64,000 nucleotides of DNA from Allobrachymonas denitrificans DSM 15123 (lineage in GTDB: Bacteria; Pseudomonadota; Gammaproteobacteria; Burkholderiales; Burkholderiaceae_C). The translations under genes were made by a program, and so were the position numbers. The stretch lies in contig NZ_FOCW01000001.1 of assembly GCF_900110225.1 (NCBI RefSeq), positions 1,178,001 through 1,242,000 on the forward strand. Direction: 5' to 3'. The notes under the pieces are model-generated. The model was not told the DNA's origin. It saw nothing but the letters and a program-made list of their open reading frames with translations, and searched no databases. Below, in pieces: positions 39,518 through 47,789 of this stretch (the first letter of the stretch is position 1; every line of letters starts with the position of its first letter).

Positions 39518-40387
39518 CTAACCTGGACACTGCAGGCTTCGCAGCAGCATCCGCACGCCATCCAGTGCGCCGATGCGGGGCCGCTTCCGGAATGCGTCCG
39601 CTCCGAGTTGCGCGGTCTTCTCGCCGATGCGCAGGCCACCCTGCATCACCAGCCGCAATTCCCAGGCGGCCTTGCGACCTGCCACGCGGGCCACGGCATC
39701 CGGCAGGGGGACGCCCTGCAACATCAGTGAGCGTGCCCGTGCCAGCAAGGCATCGAGCAGGGCAGCTCGATGCGCTGCGGGGGCCTGCATCGGTGAGCGG
39801 GCATCCACACCATGTGCGCTGGACAGATCCTCCGGCAGGTAATAGCGTCCGCGTGCCACATCCACAGAGATGTCTTGCCAGAAGTTGAACAACTGAAGGG
39901 CGGTGCAGATGGCATCGCTCTGCTGCATGGCGGCTTCGGAGCGCACGCCATACAGGTGCAGCATCAGGCGTCCGACCGGATTGGCTGAATAGTGTGCGTA
40001 ATCCAGCAGGTCGTCATGTCTGGCATATACCGCACCGGCTTCGGAGTGCCGGATGTCCCGCTCGAATGCAGTGAGCAGATCGTGCAGCAGGGCGGTGGGC
40101 AGGGCATGCCGCATGATGGCCTGCTGGAGCGGCGCCATGATGGTGAACCACGCGCCATCGGAGGGATAGGGGCGCAAATCACAGGCAAGCGTGAGCGCCT
40201 CGCGATAGCGCTGCAACTCTGCCAGCCGCGCAGAAGCTGTCGCTTCACCTTCATCGGCAATGTCGTCTGCCGTGCGGGCGAAATGGTAGGTGGCCGCAAC
40301 AGCCGGACGCAACGGCTTGGGGCATAGCAGACTCGCCACCGGAAAATTCTCGTAATGCGTGACGGGCGGCGGGGCTTTGGATGGCAC
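39518..40387 (-). CDS. hpnC: Hydroxysqualene synthase HpnC
   Basis: Second member of the squalene/phytoene synthase family (289 residues), converting presqualene diphosphate to hydroxysqualene. Motifs D41-D42-I-A-D45 (TADDIADE) and D172-x3-D176 (WQDISVDVARGR) are present. It begins the hpnC-hpnD-hpnE operon. No squalene-hopene cyclase is in the window, so hopanoid synthesis itself cannot be confirmed here. Confidence 0.91.
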   Translation of the reverse strand: MPSKAPPPVTHYENFPVASLLCPKPLRPAVAATYHFARTADDIADEGEATASARLAELQRYREALTLACDLRPYPSDGAWFTIMAPLQQAIMRHALPTALLHDLLTAFERDIRHSEAGAVYARHDDLLDYAHYSANPVGRLMLHLYGVRSEAAMQQSDAICTALQLFNFWQDISVDVARGRYYLPEDLSSAHGVDARSPMQAPAAHRAALLDALLARARSLMLQGVPLPDAVARVAGRKAAWELRLVMQGGLRIGEKTAQLGADAFRKRPRIGALDGVRMLLRSLQCPG

Positions 40388-40535
40388 GGAAGTTCTGGCG
40401 AAACTGGGTAAAACAGGGGCGGCAAGGCAGATTTCTGCGCGTAGGCCCTGATTTCGGGCGTTTTGCCAGCTAAAATCGCATGTTACCCGTTTTCGGAGGC
40501 TTGGCCGTGAGGCTGCGCGTCATCCGGAAACGCAA

Positions 40536-40622
40536 GCGCGGGTGGCGAAATTGGTAGACGCACCAGGTTTAGGTCCTGACGCCAGCAATGGTGTGGGGGT
40601 TCGAGTCCCCCCCCGCGCACCA
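40536..40622 (+). tRNA. tRNA-Leu (anticodon TAG)
   Basis: An 87-nt class II tRNA: acceptor GCGCGGG pairs with CCCGCGC, the anticodon loop TTTAGGT gives anticodon TAG, and the long variable arm, T-loop TTCGAGT and encoded CCA are present. It is divergent from hpnC. A TAAAAT at 40471-40476 may be its -10. Confidence 0.95.
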
Positions 40623-40637
40623 CAGATTCATTTCATG

Positions 40638-40664
40638 GCAAGCCGGCATTCCGGTGCGGCTTGC
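40638..40664 (+). terminator. Hairpin between tRNA-Leu and tig
   Basis: Arms GCAAGCCG (40638-40645) and CGGCTTGC (40657-40664) pair perfectly over 8 bp. There is no good T-run, so it may define the tRNA 3' end or sit in the tig leader. Confidence 0.45.
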
Positions 40665-40690
40665 ATTTGCCTGATCAAAGGAACACACCC

Positions 40691-42001
40691 ATGTCCGTGA
40701 ACGTCGAAACCCTGGAAAAGCTGGAACGCAAGATCACCCTGTCCGTCCCCGTCAAGGACGTGCAGGATGAAGTGACCAAGCGCCTGCAGCGTCTGGCCCG
40801 CACCGTCAAGATGGACGGCTTCCGTCCCGGCAAGGTGCCGCTGAGCGTGGTGGCCAACCAGTACGGCCCCGGCGTGCAGTATGAAGTGATCAACGACAAG
40901 GTCGGCGAAGCCTTCTTCAAGGCCGCTACCGAAGCCGATCTGCGCGTGGCCGGCCAGCCCTCCATCAGCGAGAAGGAAGGCGCTGCCGAGGGCGAGATGC
41001 TGTTCGACGCCGTGTTCGAGGTGTACCCCGAAGTGCAGTTCAAGGACCTGGCCGAAGCCGAAGTCGAGAAGCTGACCGCTGAAGTCGACGACGAGGCCGT
41101 CGAGCGCACCATCGACATCCTGCGCAAGCAGCGCCGCACCTTCAGCCAGCGCGGCAAGGACGAGCCTGCTGTGGACGGCGACCGCGTGACCGTGGACTTC
41201 GAAGGCAAGATCGACGGTGAAGTGTTCGCCGGCGGCAAGGCCGAAGACTTCCAGTACCTGGTGGGCGAAGGCCAGATGCTGGCCGAGTTCGAAGACGCCG
41301 TGCGCGGCATGAAGATTGGCGAGAGCAAGACCTTCCCGCTGGCTTTCCCCGAGGACTACCATGGCAAGGACGTGGCCGGCAAGACCGCCGACTTCCTGGT
41401 GACCGTGAAGAAGCTGGAAGCCGCACACCTGCCCGAAGTGAACGACGAGTTCGCCAAGCAGCTGGGCGTGGCTGAGGCCACCGTGGACGGCCTGCGCGCC
41501 GACATCCGCAAGAACCTGGAGCGCGAGGTCAAGTACCGCGTGCTGGCCCGCAACAAGACGGCCGTGATGGACGCACTGGTTGCCAACGCCGAGCTGGACC
41601 TGCCCAAGGCCAGCGTGCAGGCCGAGATCAACAACATGGTGGCCAACGCCCGTGCCGACCTGAAGCAGCGCGGCATCAAGGACGCCGACAAGGCTCCGAT
41701 CCCCGGCGATCTGTTCAAGGACCAGGCCGAGCGCCGCGTGCGTCTGGGCCTGATCGTGGCCGACCTGGTGCGTGCCAACAACCTGCTGGCTACGCCCGAA
41801 CAGGTGCAGGCTCACGTGAGCGAGCTGGCTGCCAGCTACGAGAAGCCCGAGGACGTGGCCCGCTGGTACACCGGTGACCAGCAGCGCATGGCCGAGATCG
41901 AAGCTGTCGTGACCGAGAACAACGTCACCGACTTCGTGCTGGGCAAGGCCAAGGTCAGCGAGAAGAAAGTCAGCTTCGACGAACTGATGGGCCAGGCCTG
42001 A
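40691..42001 (+). CDS. tig: Trigger factor
   Basis: Ribosome-associated chaperone and prolyl isomerase (436 residues). The N-terminal ribosome-binding signature is seen as DGFRPGKVPLSVV (residues about 40-52), the FKBP-type PPIase domain lies at about 155-245 (DGDRVTVDFEGKIDGEVF), and the C-terminal helical arm follows. The ATG at 40691 has AAGGA 8 nt upstream. The downstream order clpP-clpX-lon is the classical proteostasis cluster. Confidence 0.96.
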   Translation: MSVNVETLEKLERKITLSVPVKDVQDEVTKRLQRLARTVKMDGFRPGKVPLSVVANQYGPGVQYEVINDKVGEAFFKAATEADLRVAGQPSISEKEGAAEGEMLFDAVFEVYPEVQFKDLAEAEVEKLTAEVDDEAVERTIDILRKQRRTFSQRGKDEPAVDGDRVTVDFEGKIDGEVFAGGKAEDFQYLVGEGQMLAEFEDAVRGMKIGESKTFPLAFPEDYHGKDVAGKTADFLVTVKKLEAAHLPEVNDEFAKQLGVAEATVDGLRADIRKNLEREVKYRVLARNKTAVMDALVANAELDLPKASVQAEINNMVANARADLKQRGIKDADKAPIPGDLFKDQAERRVRLGLIVADLVRANNLLATPEQVQAHVSELAASYEKPEDVARWYTGDQQRMAEIEAVVTENNVTDFVLGKAKVSEKKVSFDELMGQA

Positions 42002-42017
42002 TCTTTCAGGCTCCATG

Positions 42018-42036
42018 GCTCCCGCATGGCGGGAGC
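42018..42036 (+). terminator. Hairpin after tig
   Basis: Perfect 8-bp arms GCTCCCGC and GCGGGAGC with a 3-nt loop, 16 nt after the tig stop. No T-tract follows, so it may protect the tig mRNA or act as a leaky terminator before the clpP promoter. Confidence 0.5.
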
Positions 42037-42060
42037 AGGGCACACCGGCCTGCCGGCGGG

Positions 42061-42090
42061 CTTGCAGTCTGCCGCGCAGGCCTTATTTAT
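42061..42090 (+). promoter_or_regulatory. clpP: Possible sigma-32 heat-shock promoter of clpP
   Basis: CTTGCAG (42061-42067) and CCTTATTTA (from 42081) are 13 bp apart, resembling the sigma-32 pattern CTTGAAA-N13-CCCCATnT with several mismatches. A sigma-70-like CATAAT lies at 42107-42112 without a good -35. Heat-shock control of clpP is known in other proteobacteria; the site here is tentative. Confidence 0.35.
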
Positions 42091-42180
42091 TGGGCATCAT
42101 TCCAGCCATAATGGGACGCTGTACGGCAGGCCGACGTGTTTGCCGGTTTCTGGCGCCCAATCACTTACCGGAGTTCATGC

Positions 42181-42813
42181 ATGCAAAATACGCGCAACAG
42201 TGCCCTTGATACCCAGGCTCTCGGCCTTATCCCGATGGTGGTGGAGCAGTCCGGCCGGGGCGAGCGCTCGTACGACATCTATTCCCGCCTGCTCAAGGAG
42301 CGCGTGGTGTTTCTGGTTGGTCCGGTGAACGACCAGACCGCCAACCTGGTGGTGGCGCAGCTGCTGTTCCTCGAGAGCGAGAACCCGGACAAGGACATTT
42401 CCCTGTACATCAACTCCCCGGGCGGTTCGGTGAGTGCCGGCATGGCCATTTACGACACCATGCAGTTCATCAAGCCCGATGTGTCCACGCTGTGCATGGG
42501 CATGGCGGCCAGCATGGGCGCCTTCCTGCTGTCCTCCGGCACCAAGGGCAAACGCTTCTCGCTGCCGAATTCGCGCGTGATGATCCACCAGCCGCTGGGC
42601 GGCGCCCAGGGCCAGGCGACGGATATCGAGATCCACGCCCGCGAGATCCTGCGCCTGCGCAAGGACCTGAACCAGATCCTGTCCGAGAACACCGGCCAGC
42701 CGCTGGAGAAGATCGAGCGCGATACCGAGCGTGACTACTTCATGGCCGCCCATGAAGCCAGGGAATACGGTCTGGTCGACCGTGTGATCAAGCATCGCGG
42801 TGAGGCCGCCTGA
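42181..42813 (+). CDS. clpP: ATP-dependent Clp protease proteolytic subunit
   Basis: Serine peptidase of the ClpXP/ClpAP machine (210 residues). Catalytic S111 (GMAASMGAF) and H136 (MIHQP) fall at the same positions as in the E. coli precursor. GGAG sits 9 nt upstream of the ATG at 42181; an overlapping out-of-frame ATG 4 bp earlier (ATGCATGC) is not used. The reading frame upstream is unconserved. Confidence 0.96.
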   Translation: MQNTRNSALDTQALGLIPMVVEQSGRGERSYDIYSRLLKERVVFLVGPVNDQTANLVVAQLLFLESENPDKDISLYINSPGGSVSAGMAIYDTMQFIKPDVSTLCMGMAASMGAFLLSSGTKGKRFSLPNSRVMIHQPLGGAQGQATDIEIHAREILRLRKDLNQILSENTGQPLEKIERDTERDYFMAAHEAREYGLVDRVIKHRGEAA

Positions 42814-42823
42814 TGCCGGTTTT

Positions 42824-42857
42824 TCGGGTGGGCCGCGCTTTGGTGCGGCGAACCCGA
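42824..42857 (+). terminator. Intercistronic hairpin clpP-clpX
   Basis: The nested stem TCGGGT/ACCCGA with GCCGC/GCGGC spans 42824-42857, 11 nt after the clpP stop. A T-run precedes rather than follows it, so it probably acts as an mRNA-stability or partial termination element. Confidence 0.45.
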
Positions 42858-42885
42858 TCTACCACAATACTGTGTAAATCCTGAT

Positions 42886-42906
42886 GGTTAGAAAACGTTT
42901 CTAACC
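42886..42906. promoter_or_regulatory. Perfect 9-3-9 palindrome directly upstream of clpX
   Basis: Arms GGTTAGAAA (42886-42894) and TTTCTAACC (42898-42906) are perfectly complementary around ACG, ending 14 bp before the clpX ATG. It abuts TACAAT (42907-42912), a good -10, so it would cover the promoter core. It looks like an operator for a dimeric regulator that I cannot name. Confidence 0.6.
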
Positions 42907-42920
42907 TACAATCGCGTTCC

Positions 42921-44198
42921 ATGACTACCAAAAAAGAAGCCCCCAGCAAGACCATGCACTGTTCCTTCTGCGGCAAGACGCAGGATGAGGTCGACAAGAT
43001 GGTGTCGGGCAGCTACGGCGGTCAGTCCGTGTTCATCTGCAACGAGTGCATCTCGCAGTGCAACGAGATCCTGGAAGAGGATGCCAGCCAGGCCACTGCA
43101 GCCACCCCGGCCGGTGAGCAGCTGCCCACGCCGGCGCAGCTCAAGGAAAACCTCGATAGCTACGTGATTGGCCAGGAAGCGGCCAAGCGCACGCTGGCCG
43201 TTGCCGTGTACAACCACTACAAGCGCCTGATGCACAAGGAGCAGCTCGGCAAGGACGATGTGGAGCTGAGTAAGAGCAACATCCTGCTGATCGGCCCCAC
43301 GGGCTCCGGCAAGACGTTGCTGGCGCAGACCATGGCGCGCATGCTGAACGTGCCTTTCGTGATGGCTGATGCCACCACGCTGACCGAAGCCGGCTACGTG
43401 GGTGAGGACGTCGAGAACATCATCACCAAGCTGCTGCAGAGCTGCGAATACGATGTGGAGAAGGCCCAGCGCGGCATTATCTACATTGACGAGATCGACA
43501 AGATTTCGCGCAAGTCCGACAACCCTTCCATCACGCGCGACGTATCGGGCGAGGGTGTGCAGCAGGCACTGCTCAAGCTGATCGAAGGCACCATGGCCAG
43601 CATTCCGCCACAGGGCGGGCGCAAGCACCCGAACCAGGACTTCCTGCAGGTGGATACCACCAACATGCTGTTCATCTGCGGCGGTGCGTTTGCCGGCCTG
43701 GAAAAGGTGATCGAGCGCCGCACGGCAGGCAGCGGTATCGGCTTTGGCGCCGAGGTGCGCAGCAAGGAAAACCGCACGCTGAGCGAGATCTTCCAGAACA
43801 TCGAGCCGGAAGACCTGATCAAGTACGGCCTGATTCCCGAACTGATCGGCCGCATGCCGGTGGTGACCGCGCTGGCCGAGCTGGATGATACGGCGCTGGT
43901 GAAAATCCTGACCGAACCCAAGAACGCACTGGTCAAGCAGTACGGCAAGCTGTTCCAGATGGAAGGCGTGGAGCTGGAAATCACCCCCAAGGCGCTGCAG
44001 GCGATTGCCCGCAAGGCCATGGAGCGTAAGACCGGTGCGCGCGGCCTGCGCTCCATCCTGGAGCAGGCGCTGCTGGACACCATGTTCGAGCTGCCTGGCA
44101 TGCAGAACGTGGAGAAGGTGGTCGTCGACGAATCCGTCGTCAACGAAGCCAAGCCGCCGATGCTGGTGTACCGCAACAAGGAAAAACAGCAGGCCTGA
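42921..44198 (+). CDS. clpX: ATP-dependent Clp protease ATP-binding subunit ClpX
   Basis: AAA+ unfoldase (425 residues) feeding ClpP. The N-terminal zinc-binding domain uses C14, C17, C40 and C43; Walker A is G125-T132 (GPTGSGKT), Walker B is IIYIDEIDK, and the pore and sensor motifs follow. The start fits the family N-terminus, yet no Shine-Dalgarno is visible in the 14 nt upstream. With a -10 at 42907-42912 the mRNA could be almost leaderless. Confidence 0.96.
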   Translation: MTTKKEAPSKTMHCSFCGKTQDEVDKMVSGSYGGQSVFICNECISQCNEILEEDASQATAATPAGEQLPTPAQLKENLDSYVIGQEAAKRTLAVAVYNHYKRLMHKEQLGKDDVELSKSNILLIGPTGSGKTLLAQTMARMLNVPFVMADATTLTEAGYVGEDVENIITKLLQSCEYDVEKAQRGIIYIDEIDKISRKSDNPSITRDVSGEGVQQALLKLIEGTMASIPPQGGRKHPNQDFLQVDTTNMLFICGGAFAGLEKVIERRTAGSGIGFGAEVRSKENRTLSEIFQNIEPEDLIKYGLIPELIGRMPVVTALAELDDTALVKILTEPKNALVKQYGKLFQMEGVELEITPKALQAIARKAMERKTGARGLRSILEQALLDTMFELPGMQNVEKVVVDESVVNEAKPPMLVYRNKEKQQA

Positions 44199-44224
44199 GT
44201 CTTCAGGCCTGCATGAGTGACTGG

Positions 44225-44251
44225 ACAACCGGCTCCTCGTGAGCCGGTTGT
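44225..44251 (+). terminator. Strong hairpin after clpX
   Basis: Perfect 11-bp arms ACAACCGGCTC and GAGCCGGTTGT with a 5-nt loop, 26 nt after the clpX stop. The following sequence has few Ts, so termination may need Rho. It separates clpX from the heat-shock promoter of lon. Confidence 0.65.
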
Positions 44252-44388
44252 CGTATCCGGACCCGGCAGTGTGCAAAGCGACACGGTTGCAGGGGCTTTG
44301 AATGATGAATGCCGACGCCTTCTGGCGCTTTGTGGGACAGTCGGCTTGCAGGACGTGACCTCGGTGCCTGTGGGCGACCGTCGCGCCG

Positions 44389-44416
44389 CTTGAAAAGAGG
44401 GCCCCAGGCCCCATAA
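44389..44416 (+). promoter_or_regulatory. lon: Sigma-32 heat-shock promoter of lon
   Basis: CTTGAAA at 44389-44395 is a perfect -35 for sigma-32 (RpoH), and CCCCATAA at 44409-44416 matches its -10 at almost every position; the spacer is 13 bp. The predicted start is near 44423, giving a leader of about 30 nt. lon is a known RpoH-controlled gene in E. coli. Confidence 0.85.
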
Positions 44417-44452
44417 CTGGCTCTCCAGCCCCTTTTGTGAAAGAAGTTCGAG

Positions 44453-46909
44453 ATGTCTGACTTTGTCTACCTGCCCCCCGAGAGCGTGGAACTGCCCATG
44501 CTTCCCCTGCGGGATGTGGTGGTGTTCCCGCACATGGTGATCCCGCTGTTCGTGGGACGCGCCAAGAGCATTGCTGCGCTCGAAGCCGCCATGGAAGCAG
44601 GCCGCTCGGTCATGCTCGTGGCCCAGAAAACCGCGGCCCAGGACGAGCCCGCCATCGACGATATGTTCGGTACCGGCTGCGTTGCTTCCATCCTGCAACT
44701 GTTGAAATTGCCTGACGGCACCGTGAAGGTGCTGGTGGAAGGCCGCCAGCGCGCCCAGGTGCAGGCCATTGCCGAAGGCGAAAAATACTTTACCGCGACC
44801 GTGCTGCCCGCTGCGGCCGACACTGCGGTTGCCGAAGAGCTGCCGCGTGATGCCCAGAGCGAGATCGAGGCGCTGCGCCGCGCGCTGATGCAGTCCTTCG
44901 AGCAGTACGTCAAGCTCAACAAGAAGATCCCGCAGGAAATCCTGGCGTCCATCACCAGCATCGACGATGCGGGCCGTCTGGCCGACACCATCGCCGCGCA
45001 TCTGCCGCTGAATCTGGAAGACAAGCAGGAAGTGCTGGAGAAGATGGACATCCAGCAGCGTCTGGAACTGCTGTTTGGCCAGCTTGAGCATGAAGTCGAC
45101 ATTCTCAACGTCGACAAGCGCATCCGTGGCCGCGTCAAGCGCCAGATGGAAAAGAACCAGCGCGACTTCTACCTGAACGAGCAGGTCAAGGCGATCCAGA
45201 AGGAGTTGGGGGATGGCGAAGAGGGCGCCGACCTGGACGAGCTGGAGCGCAAGATCAAGGCAGCGCGTATGCCCAAGGCTGCGCTGACCAAGGCCGAGGC
45301 CGAGCTGAAGAAGCTCAAGCTGATGTCGCCCATGTCGGCCGAGGCTGGCGTGGCGCGCAACTATCTGGATGTGCTGGTCAGCCTGCCCTGGAGCAAGAAG
45401 ACCAAGGTCAAGCAGGACCTGGCTGAGGCCGAACGCATCCTGAACGAGGACCACTACGGCCTGGAGCGCGTCAAGGACCGCATCCTGGAATACCTTGCCG
45501 TGCAGCAGCGCGTGGACAAGGTGAAGGCGCCGATCCTGTGTCTGGTTGGCCCCCCGGGCGTGGGCAAGACCTCGCTGGGCCAGTCCGTGGCCAAGGCCAC
45601 CGGCCGCAAGTACGTGCGCATGGCGCTGGGCGGCATGCGTGACGAGGCAGAGATCCGCGGGCACCGCCGTACCTATATCGGTGCTCTGCCGGGCAAGGTG
45701 CTGCAGAACCTGAGCAAGGCCGGCACGCGCAACCCGTTGTTCCTGCTGGATGAGATCGACAAGCTGGGAGCGGATTTCCGTGGCGACCCGTCGAGCGCGC
45801 TGCTGGAAGTGCTGGATCCGGAGCAGAACCATACCTTCAGCGATCACTACGTCGAACTGGATTTCGACCTGAGCGACGTGATGTTCGTGGCGACGTCCAA
45901 CTCCATGAACATTCCGGCCGCGCTGCTGGACCGCATGGAAGTGATCCGCCTGTCCGGCTATACCGAGGACGAGAAGGTCAACATCGCCGCGCGTTACCTG
46001 CTGCCCAAGCAGATGACCAACAACGGCGTGAAGGACGAGGAACTGGAGATCACCGAAGATGCGGTGCGTGACATCGTGCGTTACTACACGCGCGAAGCTG
46101 GCGTGCGCGGACTCGAGCGCGAACTGTCCAAGATCTGCCGCAAGGTGGTGAAGGCGGTTCAGCTCAAGCAGGTGAGCGACAAGGTGGTGGTGACGGCCGA
46201 GAACCTGAACGACTATCTGGGCGTACGCCGCTTTACGTATGGCCGTGCGGACGAAGCCAGCCGTATCGGGCAGGTGGTGGGCCTGGCCTGGACCGAAGTC
46301 GGCGGCGACCTGCTGACCATCGAGTCGGCCATCATGCCGGGCAAGGGTAATATCCTGCGTACCGGCTCGCTGGGCGATGTCATGAAGGAATCGGTGGAAG
46401 CCGCGCGCACCGTGGTGCGCAGCCGTGCCGCACGCCTGGGCATTACCGACGAGGTGTTCGAGAAGAAGGACATCCACATCCACGTGCCGGATGGCGCCAC
46501 GCCCAAGGATGGCCCGAGTGCCGGTGCCGCGATGACGACGGCGCTGGTGTCTGCGATTACCGGTATTCCGGTGCGCAGCGATGTGGCCATGACCGGCGAG
46601 ATCACGCTGCGTGGCGAGGTGACCATCATCGGCGGCCTGAAGGAGAAGCTGCTGGCGGCCCTGCGTGGCGGCATCAAGAAGGTCATCATCCCCGAAGACA
46701 ACGTGAAGGATCTGCAGGAAATTCCGGCCAACGTGAAGGAAGGCATGGAGATCATTCCGGTCAAGTGGATCGACCAGGTGCTGGCGATTGCGCTCGAGCG
46801 CGAACCGTATCCGCTGGAAATGGCGGGCGCTCCCGGCGTGCCGATCGATCCGGTCGCTGCTGCTCCGGTGAAATCTACGCGGGCCAAGCGTCAGGCTACG
46901 AAACACTGA
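44453..46909 (+). CDS. lon: ATP-dependent protease Lon
   Basis: Lon (818 residues) degrades misfolded and regulatory proteins. It has the N-terminal substrate-binding domain ([22 protein letters not shown]), an AAA+ module with Walker A at 366-373 (GPPGVGKT) and the [10 protein letters not shown] Walker B, and a protease domain with the catalytic dyad S689 (DGPSAGAAM) and K732 (GGLKEKLLA). The C-terminus is a short basic tail. It is transcribed from its own heat-shock promoter, 254 bp after clpX. Confidence 0.97.
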   Translation: MSDFVYLPPESVELPMLPLRDVVVFPHMVIPLFVGRAKSIAALEAAMEAGRSVMLVAQKTAAQDEPAIDDMFGTGCVASILQLLKLPDGTVKVLVEGRQRAQVQAIAEGEKYFTATVLPAAADTAVAEELPRDAQSEIEALRRALMQSFEQYVKLNKKIPQEILASITSIDDAGRLADTIAAHLPLNLEDKQEVLEKMDIQQRLELLFGQLEHEVDILNVDKRIRGRVKRQMEKNQRDFYLNEQVKAIQKELGDGEEGADLDELERKIKAARMPKAALTKAEAELKKLKLMSPMSAEAGVARNYLDVLVSLPWSKKTKVKQDLAEAERILNEDHYGLERVKDRILEYLAVQQRVDKVKAPILCLVGPPGVGKTSLGQSVAKATGRKYVRMALGGMRDEAEIRGHRRTYIGALPGKVLQNLSKAGTRNPLFLLDEIDKLGADFRGDPSSALLEVLDPEQNHTFSDHYVELDFDLSDVMFVATSNSMNIPAALLDRMEVIRLSGYTEDEKVNIAARYLLPKQMTNNGVKDEELEITEDAVRDIVRYYTREAGVRGLERELSKICRKVVKAVQLKQVSDKVVVTAENLNDYLGVRRFTYGRADEASRIGQVVGLAWTEVGGDLLTIESAIMPGKGNILRTGSLGDVMKESVEAARTVVRSRAARLGITDEVFEKKDIHIHVPDGATPKDGPSAGAAMTTALVSAITGIPVRSDVAMTGEITLRGEVTIIGGLKEKLLAALRGGIKKVIIPEDNVKDLQEIPANVKEGMEIIPVKWIDQVLAIALEREPYPLEMAGAPGVPIDPVAAAPVKSTRAKRQATKH

Positions 46910-47007
46910 TTTTTCGGTATATAATCTAAGGCTTCGGTGGTGCAGAAATGTTCGCCGAAGCGTAGTTGAGATGTGAGTGGCATCACACTGCAAAAAATCA
47001 GAAAGAC

Positions 47008-47037
47008 TTGAAAAACTGGCTGATTTCTTGTTATAAT
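47008..47037 (+). promoter_or_regulatory. Predicted sigma-70 promoter of tRNA-Gly
   Basis: TTGAAA (47008-47013) and a perfect TATAAT (47032-47037) are 18 bp apart; the start would fall a few bases before tRNA-Gly. A second TATAAT at 46920-46925, after lon, has no clear -35. Between them lies a GCTTCGG/CCGAAGC inverted repeat (46931-46937 with 46955-46961). Confidence 0.7.
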
Positions 47038-47048
47038 CTCAGCTTCAC

Positions 47049-47124
47049 GCGGGAATAGCTCAGTTGGTAGAGCGCAACCTTGCCAAGGTTGAGGTCGCGA
47101 GTTCGAGCCTCGTTTCCCGCTCCA
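47049..47124 (+). tRNA. tRNA-Gly (anticodon GCC)
   Basis: 76 nt: acceptor GCGGGAA pairs with TTCCCGC, D-loop AGTTGGTA, anticodon loop TTGCCAA giving GCC, T-loop TTCGAGC and an encoded CCA. It has its own promoter and terminator. Confidence 0.96.
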
Positions 47125-47132
47125 TATTCGAA

Positions 47133-47160
47133 GGGGAAGCTCAAAAAGCTTCCCTTTTTT
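47133..47160 (+). terminator. Rho-independent terminator after tRNA-Gly
   Basis: GGGAAGC and GCTTCCC pair over 7 bp around TCAAAAA, followed by six Ts. It separates tRNA-Gly from tRNA-Cys. Confidence 0.88.
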
Positions 47161-47195
47161 GTCCAGCCTGTGGTTGGGCAATCGGTACCAGTCAA

Positions 47196-47269
47196 GGCGC
47201 GATAGCAAAGCGGTTATGCAACGGATTGCAAATCCGTCTAGCCCGGTTCGACTCCGGGTCGCGCCTCCA
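47196..47269 (+). tRNA. tRNA-Cys (anticodon GCA)
   Basis: 74 nt: acceptor GGCGCGA pairs with TCGCGCC, anticodon loop TTGCAAA giving GCA, T-loop TTCGACT and an encoded CCA. No clear promoter of its own is seen; readthrough from tRNA-Gly is possible. Confidence 0.95.
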
Positions 47270-47288
47270 GAAATACCACAGCAAATTC

Positions 47289-47322
47289 AAGCACTTAGAG
47301 TCGCAAGGCCTAGGTGCTTTTT
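47289..47322 (+). terminator. Rho-independent terminator after tRNA-Cys
   Basis: AGCACTTAG (47290-47298) pairs with CTAGGTGCT (47310-47318) with one mismatch, followed by a T-run reaching 47322. Confidence 0.75.
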
Positions 47323-47358
47323 CTTTGTCTGGCGGTCTGCGCAAGTGACCACTCGACT

Positions 47359-47379
47359 AGACGGATTTGGAATCCGTCT
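47359..47379. repeat. tRNA anticodon-arm-like dyad downstream of tRNA-Cys
   Basis: Perfect 9-bp arms AGACGGATT and AATCCGTCT flank TGG. The core ACGGATT...AATCCGT echoes the tRNA-Cys anticodon arm 138 bp upstream (ACGGATTGCAAATCCGTCT). No acceptor or T arm surrounds it, so it is at most a tRNA fragment or a recombination scar. Confidence 0.45.
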
Positions 47380-47459
47380 CCGAATCGCTTTGCTACTGTT
47401 GCAAAGAAAGTGACAGGCAGCGCCGGACGCGATGCTGCCAGTCCTGCCGATTGTGAGAA

Positions 47460-47693
47460 TCAGGCTACGCTGGTTTCGCGCAGCGCCATCTCTTTCAATT
47501 CACGCAGGGCCTGTTGAAAAGGCTTGCTCAGTTCAGGCATGCCGGTGCTGCCCGGAAAGTCGAGCAGGGTGGCTTCCATTTCGGCGTAGGTCTGGGCGGG
47601 ATTGTCGCAACGTTCCATCAGGCAGTCGGCTGCGGCGAATGCGATGGCTTTCCAGGTAGCGAGCTGGTAGTGCAGGTCTTTGTTCTCTTGCAT
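47460..47693 (-). CDS. Small hypothetical protein (77 aa)
   Basis: A 77-residue, mostly helical, soluble-looking protein beginning MQENKDLHYQLATWK, with two cysteines (ADCLMERCD). I do not recognise the family. It lies between the tRNA terminators and paaX on the minus strand. The ribosome site is weak. Two nested inverted repeats lie in its upstream region (47701-47740), CCCAG/CTGGG outside and CTTGAA/TTCAAG inside. Confidence 0.5.
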   Translation of the reverse strand: MQENKDLHYQLATWKAIAFAAADCLMERCDNPAQTYAEMEATLLDFPGSTGMPELSKPFQQALRELKEMALRETSVA

Positions 47694-47753
47694 GATGACA
47701 CCCAGGGACTTGAAAGGGGTTCAAGCACGATTCTGGGTATATTGCGTGTCATC

Positions 47754-47775
47754 TTTATGACTGCGTTGTCATAAA
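47754..47775. promoter_or_regulatory. Perfect 8-bp inverted repeat between paaX and the 77-aa gene
   Basis: TTTATGAC (47754-47761) and GTCATAAA (47768-47775) flank TGCGTT. It may end the paaX transcript (no T-tract) or be an operator for the downstream small gene. Another GTGTCAT lies 7 bp to the left. Confidence 0.45.
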
Positions 47776-47789
47776 CCACACCCCGAATT

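Noticed and set aside
47359-47379. A further complete tRNA gene
   Set aside because: Only an anticodon-arm-like stem is present; no acceptor stem, T-loop TTCRANY or CCA can be placed around it.
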